Assembly (NCBI RefSeq): GCF_016587375.1
Contig: NZ_BNJG01000002.1
Span: 1,674,001 to 1,738,000 of the forward strand
Source: Ktedonobacter robiniae
Lineage (GTDB): Bacteria > Chloroflexota > Ktedonobacteria > Ktedonobacterales > Ktedonobacteraceae
Direction of reading: 5' to 3'
DNA length: 64,000 bases
Shown: one piece after another, positions 9,701-16,757 of the stretch
How positions within the stretch are numbered: position 1 is the first letter of the stretch
How the letters are laid out: every line of letters begins with the position of its first letter
Translations under genes and position numbers: made by a program
Notes under the pieces: model-generated
What the model was told of the DNA's origin: nothing
Databases searched by the model: none
The model's input: only the letters and a program-made list of their open reading frames with translations

Positions 9701-9901
9701 TCCCCGGGCTCGTGCCTCTTTCACCACGCTCATATGCCCAAGCCGTCCCTGAAAGGCGAAGGAGGTCTGGTCAACCAGCCAGTCTTGCCATGGCTGGTTG
9801 TTTTCAGAACCAAAATATTGCTGTAGTTCGCCTTGCGTGCGAAGTTCATAGCGCTTCTGCTCTTCTGACCAGGTAATTGCATGGAGAGATGACTTCGGCA
9901 T
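6749..9901 (-). CDS. Large ATP-binding LuxR regulator, MalT/LAL type
   Basis: This is a 1,050-residue cytosolic transcription regulator. Residues 1-110 form an extra N-terminal domain with GYWYAYSTLQGQTRKRYLG, like the basic arm-type motif seen in phage integrases. Next comes a STAND NTPase with Walker A SSAGSGKTT (about 173-181) and Walker B LILDDYH. A long helical repeat region of TPR-like sensor units follows. The C-terminus has a LuxR HTH (LSPQEQRVLSLLVAGQTYAE to RAEAIAVARRL, about 985-1050). Family members bind an inducer and ATP, oligomerise and activate promoters. The inducer is unknown. It is divergent from the DUF2182 gene, separated by 224 bases that may hold its target. Confidence 0.92.
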   Translation of the reverse strand: MPKSSLHAITWSEEQKRYELRTQGELQQYFGSENNQPWQDWLVDQTSFAFQGRLGHMSVVKEARARGNGYWYAYSTLQGQTRKRYLGQTSGVTLERLEQVAQAFANEHRSVSQTGQQITQASSDSLNLAHQSHIPLIATKHTHPQLPSMLVRRERLLQEMDEVLTHRLLLLSSSAGSGKTTLLSTWASRSPHTIGWLSLDEADNDPTRFWASVITTLRICLPEISDIALAMLYTPQPPPLSTILITFINEILRSSNEIILILDDYHVIEDQAIHEAMLFLLDHLPANMHLVIASRVDPPLPLARWRMRGQMSEIREPEVRFTPVEAQAFLNEGMTLSLSETEVQVLEKRTEGWIAGLQLAALSLRTHKKPSTFIEHFTGEHRFIFDYVQEEILQHQAPSVQQFLLQVAVLSRMNAALCQELTGEPASQELLEVLERHNLFIVPLDEQRQWYRLHTLFREVLLARLQATQPEQVNTLHQRAARWHAAQGSIHEAMSHALAAQDYPFAAATLEQGARQLWTQGEARMIATWLLQLPENILLEHLEFALTSALNLLSSTQYMPEQQRVQALSQSEQIIARVDQILSSERTTSLAPTEVGKIENRICLLREFILMSEAFRKGNMQQLRLIAQRIQPLTVSESVAWKWLALHGLFVSSQVVGDSVLLLPELLALKQQALQEQDHAIAIVVTCWLAAAFLYAGQLHSLHQECLQAQDLLAQLGQNVSVTAYPAFDLSFLYYARNKLEQAEGSLQVALQHAARWQDINLLIWGHATYVKIALASGKIADAEEALEQAKNLIQSTGFTNYAHDVSAAQVALWLAQGNFTAAEDWVARYDFNPQTLSFLYIDEYIALVNIHLAQQEYTQALHILIPLLSRMEQCKRTWDIIHLLALQANTLYGLREMEQAQQIVVHLLNLTEPEGYIRVYLDAGKPMRQLLQNLLKNPPRQELSPACVSYISTLLTAFVQEEQKRTQQAAKLQIEGHTPQALEGLYEPLSPQEQRVLSLLVAGQTYAEIAQKLVVSPNTIKTQVSSIYRKLDVSRRAEAIAVARRLHLL

Positions 9902-10125
9902 AAATCCCTAACTGTTTTAGCCCCTCGTGGAGCGCCTCAGAGGACGATAACATCTATTATTAAGTCTCAATTACTCAATCTTGAAAAGTGTAACATAAGC
10001 CAGGATGAGTATGCAAACAGTAGAGTGACCGGAATGTCAATAAAAATAAGAATAGTATTTAGGAGCATGTCATTTTATAATTGAAGTAAAGGATGCTGTA
10101 GCCAGCAAAAGAAGAGGAGCAAGTA

Positions 10126-10875
10126 ATGGCTGAGGTGATGACATTACCAAAAGCGTCGAAGCATGCGCATGCCTGGATGACGACGCATTTTCTGGCTCTT
10201 CTGGCCTGGATACCCACATTAGTACATGCCTGGGGTATGCCTCCAGGCCATCAATACGGCCCGATGGGTCTGACCTTTCTTGCCTTCCTGCTGTACTGGA
10301 CCATCATGATGATCGCGATGATGTTGCCCTCCTTCTCGCCTGCATTTTCCTGGTACCTTGAGTCGCTGCATATGGAGCGCGAGGTGACGTTTCGCCCAGT
10401 TATACGCGCCTCTAGTTTTCTGCTCGGGTACATATTTGCCTGGTTCCTCACTGGCATCCCCATCTACGGACTCTCGCTTGCCAGTGAATATCTTGCAACA
10501 CACTCGCCATCACTAACCATCTTAGGCCCAATTCTGCTTATAGCCGTTGGAGCTTATCAGCAGACACCATTGGCGAGAAACTCTCTCAGCCACTGTAAGC
10601 CTGGTATGGATACTGGTTGTGCCATGCCTGTAACGTCAGTCGGACTGGCTGATGTCAGTTTAGGGCTTAGAAATGGTCTCTACTGTCTGGGGGCTTGTGG
10701 AGGGCTGATGCTAATTATGCTTGTCGTCGGCCTGATGAATATTCCCTGGATGCTAGGCCTGACCACGCTGATATTCTGTCTGAAGACATGGGGGCAGAGT
10801 GGACGCTTCAGCGTTATGGTCGGAGCCTGCTTGATCCTCACGGGTATTCTGGCTTTCTTCTATCCTGTGCTGTGA
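10126..10875 (+). CDS. DUF2182 integral membrane protein
   Basis: This is a 249-residue polytopic membrane protein. The second hydrophobic segment has YWTIMMIAMMLPSFSPAF, the MMxAMMLP signature of the DUF2182 family (predicted metal-binding membrane proteins). A YQQTPLARNSLSHC segment and a CLGACGGLMLIM helix follow in the usual order. A role in metal handling is proposed for the family but not shown. AGAGGAG lies seven bases before the start. A GCGTACGC repeat begins at its stop codon. It is divergently oriented from the giant LuxR gene and might be its target. Confidence 0.85.
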   Translation: MAEVMTLPKASKHAHAWMTTHFLALLAWIPTLVHAWGMPPGHQYGPMGLTFLAFLLYWTIMMIAMMLPSFSPAFSWYLESLHMEREVTFRPVIRASSFLLGYIFAWFLTGIPIYGLSLASEYLATHSPSLTILGPILLIAVGAYQQTPLARNSLSHCKPGMDTGCAMPVTSVGLADVSLGLRNGLYCLGACGGLMLIMLVVGLMNIPWMLGLTTLIFCLKTWGQSGRFSVMVGACLILTGILAFFYPVL

Positions 10876-10902
10876 GCCCGCTACTGGCGTACGCGGCTAC
10901 TT
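10875..10902 (-). repeat. GCGTACGC palindromic repeat, copy 3
   Basis: CGCTACTGGCGTACGCGGCT lies directly after the DUF2182 TGA stop. It is the reverse complement of copy 1. Confidence 0.75.
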
Positions 10903-10979
10903 GTGCCCATGTGCTACACTAGGCGAAAATGAGTATTTAAGCTGAGCCTGTGGATGGCTTATGTTAAGGGAAGAAGCGC

Positions 10980-11609
10980 ATGGGGACCTATATATCAATG
11001 TACGTAGAGCAGCGCATCGGCAACGAATGGTATTACGTGGGGCAAATGCTCGAGAATGAAATGCACAAGTATGACTCAGATGACCCCCTGGAGTACCGCC
11101 CTGAATCGATTTATGACAGGCAACACTACTACCTCTTTGCAGTTCTTGCTGGTGTGAGAAATGATCAGGAAGAGCCATTTGAGCCAATTGCGCCCCTTAG
11201 AGGGCTGCCAGATGATCTCTCGGCTGAGTTGCAGGTGTGGTATCACTATGTGCTCTTTGATGAAGAAACAGGCAAATTCAATACAGATGGGCTTGAGACA
11301 AGCTGGTTGACACTGGAGGAGTTGGCGTGCTTTGATTGGCATGGTAAGCGTAAAAAATTTTATGCCCGTGTAGATGAGCGTGTAAAGCACATTTTCCATC
11401 CAGATAGTTCTCCCGCCTGGAATGATTGGCCAGAAGATATTCCAATCAGTTACCACCATACAGGCAAAGGTAGTCCGTATTGCAACGCAATCTGGACATC
11501 AACTTATGCAGAGGCTGTGGAACCTTTTCTGACAGAAATATTGAATGGCCTCCTAGAGGTATATGGTTCCACAAGTGATGTCCGGCTGGTCTTTGATTTC
11601 GCGTCTTGA
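10980..11609 (+). CDS. Conserved hypothetical protein
   Basis: This 209-residue soluble protein has no signal peptide or membrane segment. It is rich in aromatic and acidic residues. RGLPDDLSAELQ, SWLTLEELACFDWHGK and the end DVRLVFDFAS recall a small conserved actinobacterial/chloroflexal family of unknown function, which I recognise by pattern only. GGGAAG precedes the start. It is followed closely by a TmrB-like kinase on the same strand (74 bases). No function is proposed. Confidence 0.7.
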   Translation: MGTYISMYVEQRIGNEWYYVGQMLENEMHKYDSDDPLEYRPESIYDRQHYYLFAVLAGVRNDQEEPFEPIAPLRGLPDDLSAELQVWYHYVLFDEETGKFNTDGLETSWLTLEELACFDWHGKRKKFYARVDERVKHIFHPDSSPAWNDWPEDIPISYHHTGKGSPYCNAIWTSTYAEAVEPFLTEILNGLLEVYGSTSDVRLVFDFAS

Positions 11610-11682
11610 GTAAAATTTGCATGTTTGCTCTCTGATATGCTTTATTTATGTTCTACTTTTTGGTAAAGGATGCCTCAAATAT

Positions 11683-12204
11683 ATGATAATTCTTATAAAT
11701 GGGTCGTTCGCGGTGGGGAAGACGACGACCGCTGAGTTGCTGGTGCCACGCCTCTATCATAGTATGCTCTATGATCCAGAGATTGTAGGGGCTGGCCTCG
11801 CGCATATCGCGAGGCCTATCGAAAAGTTTGAAGATTTTCAGGATTTGACGGCGTGGCGTCCCCTGGTGGTCGAGACGGCGCGTGTGCTCAAACAGGTCTA
11901 TGGGCGGACGCTGGTCATGCCTATGACTATCTGGCACCGGCCCTATTTTGAGGAGATTACCGCTGGCCTGCGTCAGGTAGATCCACACCTCTATCACTTC
12001 TGCCTCACGGCGCGCGAGGAGACACTGTACGCTCGCTTAGAGCAGCGACAACATGAGCATACGGCGGAATCCCTGGCCTGGATTCGTGAGCGCTTCCAAC
12101 GCTGTGTCACCGCCTTTGAGTCGCCCGCCTTCGCCACGCATATCCCGACCGACGAGAAGCGTCCTGCAGAGATCGTTGAGGAAATCCTGGGCCAGATACG
12201 CTAG
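11683..12204 (+). CDS. TmrB-like P-loop ATPase
   Basis: This P-loop protein of about 173 residues starts MIILINGSFAVGKTTTAELL. Walker A is GSFAVGKT. YDPEIVG, the DFQDLTAWRPLVVE segment, PMTIWHRPYFEEI and the W..ERFQRC helix resemble TmrB, the Bacillus tunicamycin-resistance protein, and related nucleotide-kinase folds. It may bind or modify a toxic small molecule, but the substrate cannot be read from sequence. The upstream extension to 11617 is hydrophobic and unlike homologues, so the start at 11683 is preferred. It is the first of three small P-loop proteins within 3.3 kb. Confidence 0.78.
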   Translation: MIILINGSFAVGKTTTAELLVPRLYHSMLYDPEIVGAGLAHIARPIEKFEDFQDLTAWRPLVVETARVLKQVYGRTLVMPMTIWHRPYFEEITAGLRQVDPHLYHFCLTAREETLYARLEQRQHEHTAESLAWIRERFQRCVTAFESPAFATHIPTDEKRPAEIVEEILGQIR

Positions 12205-12265
12205 CAATCAAGAGCTGTCACAAGCAGGTAGAGAAGCCACGTAATACTATTGGAAGGTAAATAAC

Positions 12266-12874
12266 ATGCAACTTGAGTGTGAGATTTCTCAGATAGATGT
12301 GTATCTTCGCGAAGATGAAATTGCAAACTACTCGCATCCCCTGGTGCGCCAGGCAATCCAGCAGTTACAGCTAGCTTCCGAGTCGGAAGTAGAGCGCGTT
12401 CAGCGGACATTTGAGTTTGTGCGCGATACCATTCCTCACTCATGGGATGCGCAAAATCCTCAGGTAACATGTACCGCCTCCGAGGTTTTACAGCATCAGA
12501 CAGGCATCTGTTATGCTAAATCCCATCTACTAGCTGCTCTCCTGCGGGGGCAGGGTATCCCCACAGGCTTTTGCTACCAGCGCTTGACGCTGGGGGACAC
12601 GCCCGAGACGGGCTACGCGGTCCATGCGCTAAACGCTGCCTATCTCCCATCGCTTCAACGCTGGATACGCCTCGATGCACGTGGCAATAAGCCAGGAGTA
12701 CAGGCGGAATTCTCACTGGAGCAGGAGAAACTAGCCTTTCCTGTGCGCCCAGAGCTAGACGAAATAGACTATCCTACTATCTACAGTCATCCGCATCCCA
12801 GAGTTGTCGCGCCCTTGCAACAGCACAGCGATAGCCTGTACATGTACCAGCATTGTTTGCCTGAGAGGTTGTGA
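12266..12874 (+). CDS. Transglutaminase-like domain protein
   Basis: This 202-residue soluble protein has a transglutaminase/protease-like core. The nucleophile is in TGICYAKSHLLAALLR (Cys of GIC). The His is in YAVHALNAAYL and the Asp in WIRLDARGNK, so the Cys-His-Asp triad is complete. Bacterial proteins of this type are proteases, peptidyl hydrolases or amide-forming enzymes. The substrate is unknown. GGAAGG lies nine bases before the start. It follows the TmrB-like gene by 61 bases on the same strand and converges with the broken S24-like gene. Confidence 0.85.
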   Translation: MQLECEISQIDVYLREDEIANYSHPLVRQAIQQLQLASESEVERVQRTFEFVRDTIPHSWDAQNPQVTCTASEVLQHQTGICYAKSHLLAALLRGQGIPTGFCYQRLTLGDTPETGYAVHALNAAYLPSLQRWIRLDARGNKPGVQAEFSLEQEKLAFPVRPELDEIDYPTIYSHPHPRVVAPLQQHSDSLYMYQHCLPERL

Positions 12875-12911
12875 GCAGCCAGACCCCCTGCTCGCAGAGT
12901 TTGGCAGGCGA

Positions 12912-12943
12912 CCATGTCTCACAGTGACCATGTCTCACATTAC
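12912..12943. repeat. Short tandem direct repeat
   Basis: GACCATGTCTCACA occurs twice in a row, separated by GT, in the intergenic space between convergent genes. No function is apparent. Confidence 0.5.
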
Positions 12944-12962
12944 CTCTCTTGGGTACGAAAAG

Positions 12963-12983
12963 CGGCCTACCAGCGGTAGGCCG
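12963..12983. terminator. Hairpin terminator
   Basis: CGGCCTACC and GGTAGGCCG form a perfect 9-bp stem with a 3-base loop. It is preceded by GAAAAG and lies between convergent genes. Confidence 0.6.
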
Positions 12984-13010
12984 TTGACCCATCGGGTTAG
13001 CGAGATTCCT

Positions 13011-13316
13011 CTAACGTCTCTCGATCTGAACTGCCCGCCCATAGATGGCATGGGGACCAACCCGACCATTAATGCCTCCGCGATTATTTCCAATCAGAAA
13101 TCGTTTTTGGTCAATAGCCTTAATTAAGTGCAGATAGACGTTCCCTTTGATCTGCACCAGAACAATATCGCCTACCTATAACTGCTCTGGAGAACACGGT
13201 TGGAGGGTAACGCGATCTCCATCGTTGACTTTCCCAGTCATCGAATGACCCCGTGGCTTGATCTGTGCTTGTTGTCCTTCCCGTAGTTTTTCTATGGCAA
13301 ATGTCGCCCAATTCAT
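13011..13316 (-). pseudogene. S24/S26 peptidase-like protein gene interrupted by an in-frame amber codon
   Basis: Reading from ATG at 13316, codons 1-46 give MNWATFAIEKLREGQ... and PRGHSMTGKVNDGD, an S24/S26-like module in which GHSM carries the equivalent of the nucleophile Ser. Codon 47 (13176-13178) is TAG. The same frame then continues without further stops for 54 codons (VGDIVLVQIKGNVYLHLI, FLIGNNRGGINGRVG) to a TAG at 13011-13013. The two halves together match the full length expected of this short family (about 101 residues). AAAGGAG lies eight bases before the start. This is either a young pseudogene, readthrough or a base error. It lies just downstream of the 13345-13848 kinase-like gene. 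Confidence 0.8.
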
Positions 13317-13344
13317 TTGAAAACTCCTTTAGTGAGCATCATTT

Positions 13345-13848
13345 CTATGGCTGCACCAGTCGGAGCAGGATCGCTATGACATCCTCGAGACAAGCACTGG
13401 TATCGATCTCGTGTCCCGCGGCACGTCGTAGCAATGGCTCGACCGTTTCTACCAGGCCAAGCACACGAGCGATTTCGTCGGGATGCTTCCCATACTGATT
13501 GTTTGTCCTTGTGCGCAAGCGTTCAACGATGACATCAGCGGGCGCGCTCAGCAGTACGACGTGGTCGAACTGGGAAAGGAACTTCTGCATATTCTCCGCG
13601 CATCCGCTCAGGAACAACACATCGGTCTCCTCAGTGGACAGGAGGCCTTGAACGCGGTCCTCTCGCCACACCCAGTCTCTATCCACTTCCACTGGTGAAT
13701 CTAAGGTGGCAGCGTTGCCGGTGACCTCCCCCCACTCTGAGAATTCATCGCAGTCCGCATCCACGGCCTTATACCCACGTGCGGCAAGCTCACTGATTAC
13801 CGTGGTCTTACCGGTTCCAGACATCCCTGTCAGAAGAATCCGCTTCAT
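13345..13848 (-). CDS. P-loop kinase-like ATPase
   Basis: This protein of about 167 residues starts MKRILLTGMSGTGKTTVISE. Walker A is GMSGTGKT, like shikimate, gluconate or adenylylsulfate kinases. VLFLSGCAENMQKFLSQFD and VVLLSAPADVIVERLRTR form the lid side with arginines, and DTSACLEDV ends the fold. It probably phosphorylates a small molecule; the substrate is unknown. The start at 13848 has AGAGAGG eight bases upstream, and the longer frame to 13899 adds a Cys-rich stretch unlike homologues. The broken S24-like gene lies 28 bases downstream. Confidence 0.8.
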   Translation of the reverse strand: MKRILLTGMSGTGKTTVISELAARGYKAVDADCDEFSEWGEVTGNAATLDSPVEVDRDWVWREDRVQGLLSTEETDVLFLSGCAENMQKFLSQFDHVVLLSAPADVIVERLRTRTNNQYGKHPDEIARVLGLVETVEPLLRRAAGHEIDTSACLEDVIAILLRLVQP

Positions 13849-14368
13849 GATGATATCCTCTCTTCTTATAGAACAGAATGTGCAACCTCCGCAAAACACT
13901 TAGGAATCATATTGTGATTACGATGGGTCCTCAGAAGAGCATAATGTACATTGAGGATAAAAACAAGCTGGCAAAGAATAGCATGTTTACGCTGGCATTT
14001 ACTTTTTCTGCTGCCTTGTATATACTGGCCGGGTAAATATATTTTTTTCATGAAGGAGCTACTATGCCCACTCATTGCTAACGTATGCCTGGAATGTATG
14101 ACGAAGGAATGCCACTGTTGCCTGGTGCGGCAAGGGCTTGTTTTGTCTACCATAAAAAGTAGGGCAGGGCGTTAGCAATTTCTCCCAGGGGCGGCGGCTC
14201 TCACACATTCCTTTAGTCCTCCAACCCGATCCCTCATGTGAAGTTGTCTCCCTATTGATTGCTGCATAAGACGGTGGTTGTCTCTCGCGTGCATTTCAGG
14301 TATCCTTTCCCGCCTTGTTTTGTGGATTTTGTAATTTTGCAGATTAATATGCACTGAAAGAGAGACTT
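13849..14368. other. Intergenic, no gene supported
   Basis: This 520-base gap separates divergent P-loop kinase-like genes. Short frames on both strands lack family resemblance. It presumably holds both promoters, but no clear operator was found. Confidence 0.45.
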
Positions 14369-14986
14369 ATGGCGAAAATTTTTATCCTTGGAGGTCCTGG
14401 CAGTGGCAAGACGACCCTGGCGCAGGATTTATCGCGCAGGCTTGCTATACCACACCACGACTTGGATAAATTGGGCTGGAAACATGGCATGGATATGAAG
14501 GCCTGGATAGAGGATACTGCCATTATTGCGGATCAGTCTGCATGGATCGCTGAGGGGATTTATATTATCTCGACTGATCACCTTGCCTACCAGGCTGATT
14601 ATATTGTGTTGCTTGAGGTCCCCTGGTATATCGCGGCCTGGCGCGTTTTGTGTCGCCATATCTCCAAGACTCTGCGTGGCACCAATCCCTATCCCACAAA
14701 GCTGCTTTTCAACTTTATGAAAAATACGTATCGTTATTGCGTCGACACGGTTGACGCTGATCCAATCGTGTTCGAGGCTGTGCAAATGTATCGAGAAGAG
14801 GTTAAAGCGAGCGCTGAACCCGCTGGCGCGGAGGTTTTGATTGAGCGCCTGGATATGTGTAAGCAGAAGGTGCCGCTATCAGCGGCCTTTATGCGTGTCT
14901 ATCTTGAGAAGCATTGGGAGCGTGTCTTTGTTGTCCGGAACAATACTGATCGAGAGCGCCTAATCACATTTCTTACCAGCGTATAG
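14369..14986 (+). CDS. Adenylate-kinase-like (topology modulation/FlaR-type) P-loop protein
   Basis: This 205-residue protein starts MAKIFILGGPGSGKTTLAQD with Walker A GGPGSGKT. HHDLDKLGWKHGM and WIAEGIYIISTDHLAYQADY are characteristic of the adenylate-kinase-like family annotated as DNA topology modulation protein FlaR. The C-terminal half (YRYCVDTVDAD onward) is less conserved. It probably is a small-molecule or nucleotide kinase; the topology annotation of the family is historical. It is divergent from the kinase-like gene at 13345-13848. Confidence 0.8.
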   Translation: MAKIFILGGPGSGKTTLAQDLSRRLAIPHHDLDKLGWKHGMDMKAWIEDTAIIADQSAWIAEGIYIISTDHLAYQADYIVLLEVPWYIAAWRVLCRHISKTLRGTNPYPTKLLFNFMKNTYRYCVDTVDADPIVFEAVQMYREEVKASAEPAGAEVLIERLDMCKQKVPLSAAFMRVYLEKHWERVFVVRNNTDRERLITFLTSV

Positions 14987-15070
14987 CAGCCTTACATTTA
15001 GAGCTCGTTCCTGATGTATGCCCTTATTGCGACATGGCAGATAGGTGCATACACCAGGAGAGGCGAATGG

Positions 15071-15469
15071 CTAGATAAACTCGTAGTCGAGGGTAAAGGT
15101 GGCACCCTTATCATCGTGCTGAAAGGTGCAGTGTCCGCGCAAGCCCTTGAGGTCGTCGGTGCCGCTACCGGGCACGATGTAGCCAAAGGAATCGGTCACA
15201 GCATTGTCTGCCATCGCCCCTCCATGCTGAATGACGAAGCTTCCTGTACGTTCCCCAATGCGCCCGGTGATGCGCTCGGTAGCTACGTAGCCACCTCCAT
15301 CATTCTCTCCCTGACACATAAGCAGGATGGCAGTGCCCTCAGCCTCGATATCACCGCTAAAGATCTTTTTTACTTCGGCCCGGAAGAGCTTTGCGCCCTG
15401 CTCGGGTTCTTCGTAGGGGACCTGTTCCCAGGAGGCAACCTTAAACGTTGATCTGACGTGTGTACTCAT
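15071..15469 (-). CDS. DUF3224 domain protein
   Basis: This 132-residue soluble protein starts MSTHVRSTFKVASWEQVPY. KIFSGDIEAEG, YVATERITGRIG, GSFVIQHGG and GLRGHCTFQHDD fit the DUF3224 family of small beta-barrel proteins of unknown function. The start at 15469 has GAGAGGAA upstream and removes an unrelated 12-residue extension. It is separated from the PhzF-like gene upstream on the same strand by a 23-bp-arm hairpin, so it probably has its own promoter. Confidence 0.85.
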   Translation of the reverse strand: MSTHVRSTFKVASWEQVPYEEPEQGAKLFRAEVKKIFSGDIEAEGTAILLMCQGENDGGGYVATERITGRIGERTGSFVIQHGGAMADNAVTDSFGYIVPGSGTDDLKGLRGHCTFQHDDKGATFTLDYEFI

Positions 15470-15630
15470 GCTAGTGTTCCTCTCCTCGTTATTGTGTGCT
15501 GGCAATGCGCCTGATGTCGAGTATTACGGTCTTCTTTAGAGTAACACCAGTTTAGGAAAGCTTTGGTCCTTTATTCACAGTTATTTTGGCTTCTTGCGAA
15601 TTCTCAGTGCCTATGGTGCTTTGCAGGGTA

Positions 15631-15682
15631 AATAAGTATGTGACGGGCCATCGAGAATGCGATGGCCCGTCACATACTTATT
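15631..15682. terminator. Hairpin terminator
   Basis: Perfect 23-bp arms (15631-15653 and 15660-15682) have a 6-base loop, directly downstream of the minus-strand PhzF-like gene. Confidence 0.75.
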
Positions 15683-15725
15683 AGTATTAGGGAATTAAGA
15701 GGGTAACTGACCTCATGTTAGGGGA

Positions 15726-16520
15726 TTAAGAAAGTAGTTCGCCGCGCAGGGTGGTGATAGCCTGGCCTCCCAGGCGCACGCGTTCTCCATCCAACTGGAC
15801 GCGGACAACGCCGCCACGTGTCGAGGCCTGGAAGCCGGTAAGCTGGTCTCTGCCCAGTTGCTTGCTCCAGAAGGGGCTAAGTGCGCAGTGGGCCGAGCCC
15901 GTCACGGGATCTTCATTGATGCCTACGCTGGGGCAGAAGAAGCGCGAGACAAAGTCATACTCATGGCCAGCATCGGCTTGCGCGGTGACTATGATGCCGC
16001 GAGCCGGGATAGTCACCAGGCGCACAAAATCTGGCTGGAGGTCGCGCACGATTGCTTCAGATTCGAGCCTGACAACATAGTCGAGCTGGCTCTTGCCGAC
16101 ATAGAGTGGTGTCGCACCGAGGCTCTCGGCGAAGATAGGTAGGATCTCCGCTGGCTCCTCGGGCTTGGCAGGAAAGTTAAGCTCGATCCACTCGCCAACC
16201 TTATTAGCTGTCAGGAGGCCAGCCCTGGTGTGGAAGCGGGCCTGGGCATCGCTTGCCAGATAGCCCTGGTCCCAGATGGTGTGTGCGCTAGCCAGGGTGC
16301 CATGTCCGCACAGCTCCAGCTCGACTTTTGCCGAGAACCAGCGCAGGTTGTAACCATCATCCTGGGGATAGATAAAGGCGGTCGCGGCCTGGTTCATCTC
16401 GCTGGCGACGCGTAGCAACCAGGCATCCTCACGAGGTCCATCCAGTACTACGACCGCCGCCGCGTTGCCCGCGAAGGGGGTACTTGTAAAGGCATCCACA
16501 AAAAATACGGGAAGGCTCAT
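15726..16520 (-). CDS. PhzF family isomerase-like protein
   Basis: This 264-residue protein has the two-lobed PhzF/DAP-epimerase-like fold signatures: FVDAFTSTPFAGNAAAVV at the N-terminus, ELELCGHGTLASAH, and GINEDPVTGSAHCAL in the second lobe. PhzF isomerises dihydro-hydroxyanthranilate in phenazine synthesis, but most relatives have unknown substrates and no phenazine genes are present here. The usual catalytic Glu (NLSET motif) aligns with Ala46 in NQAATAF, so classical PhzF chemistry is doubtful. AAGGAG precedes the start by nine bases. It is monocistronic, ending at a long hairpin. Confidence 0.88.
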   Translation of the reverse strand: MSLPVFFVDAFTSTPFAGNAAAVVVLDGPREDAWLLRVASEMNQAATAFIYPQDDGYNLRWFSAKVELELCGHGTLASAHTIWDQGYLASDAQARFHTRAGLLTANKVGEWIELNFPAKPEEPAEILPIFAESLGATPLYVGKSQLDYVVRLESEAIVRDLQPDFVRLVTIPARGIIVTAQADAGHEYDFVSRFFCPSVGINEDPVTGSAHCALSPFWSKQLGRDQLTGFQASTRGGVVRVQLDGERVRLGGQAITTLRGELLS

Positions 16521-16757
16521 TTGTCTCTCTCCTTCATCTCTTCTTTTATTACCGGATTATCCGCCATTGTAGTGGGAAGCAGCCTTCTCGTCTACAGCCA
16601 AATGGACTTGCTTAGAGAGCCAAAGTATGTTTAAGCCTGTTACTTTTCTTAAGCGAGGCGGTAGCAAAACAGGGCGAGACCGAAGATACTCCCTTAATCT
16701 CTCGAAGAAAGGTTGAGGTATTCGAGAGGGCCGGTGGGGTACGTGGACTGGAACGCG
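16521..16757. other. Intergenic
   Basis: There are 237 bases between two minus-strand genes and no coding signal. It holds the PhzF-like promoter on one side and the end of the glycosidase-like operon on the other. Confidence 0.4.
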
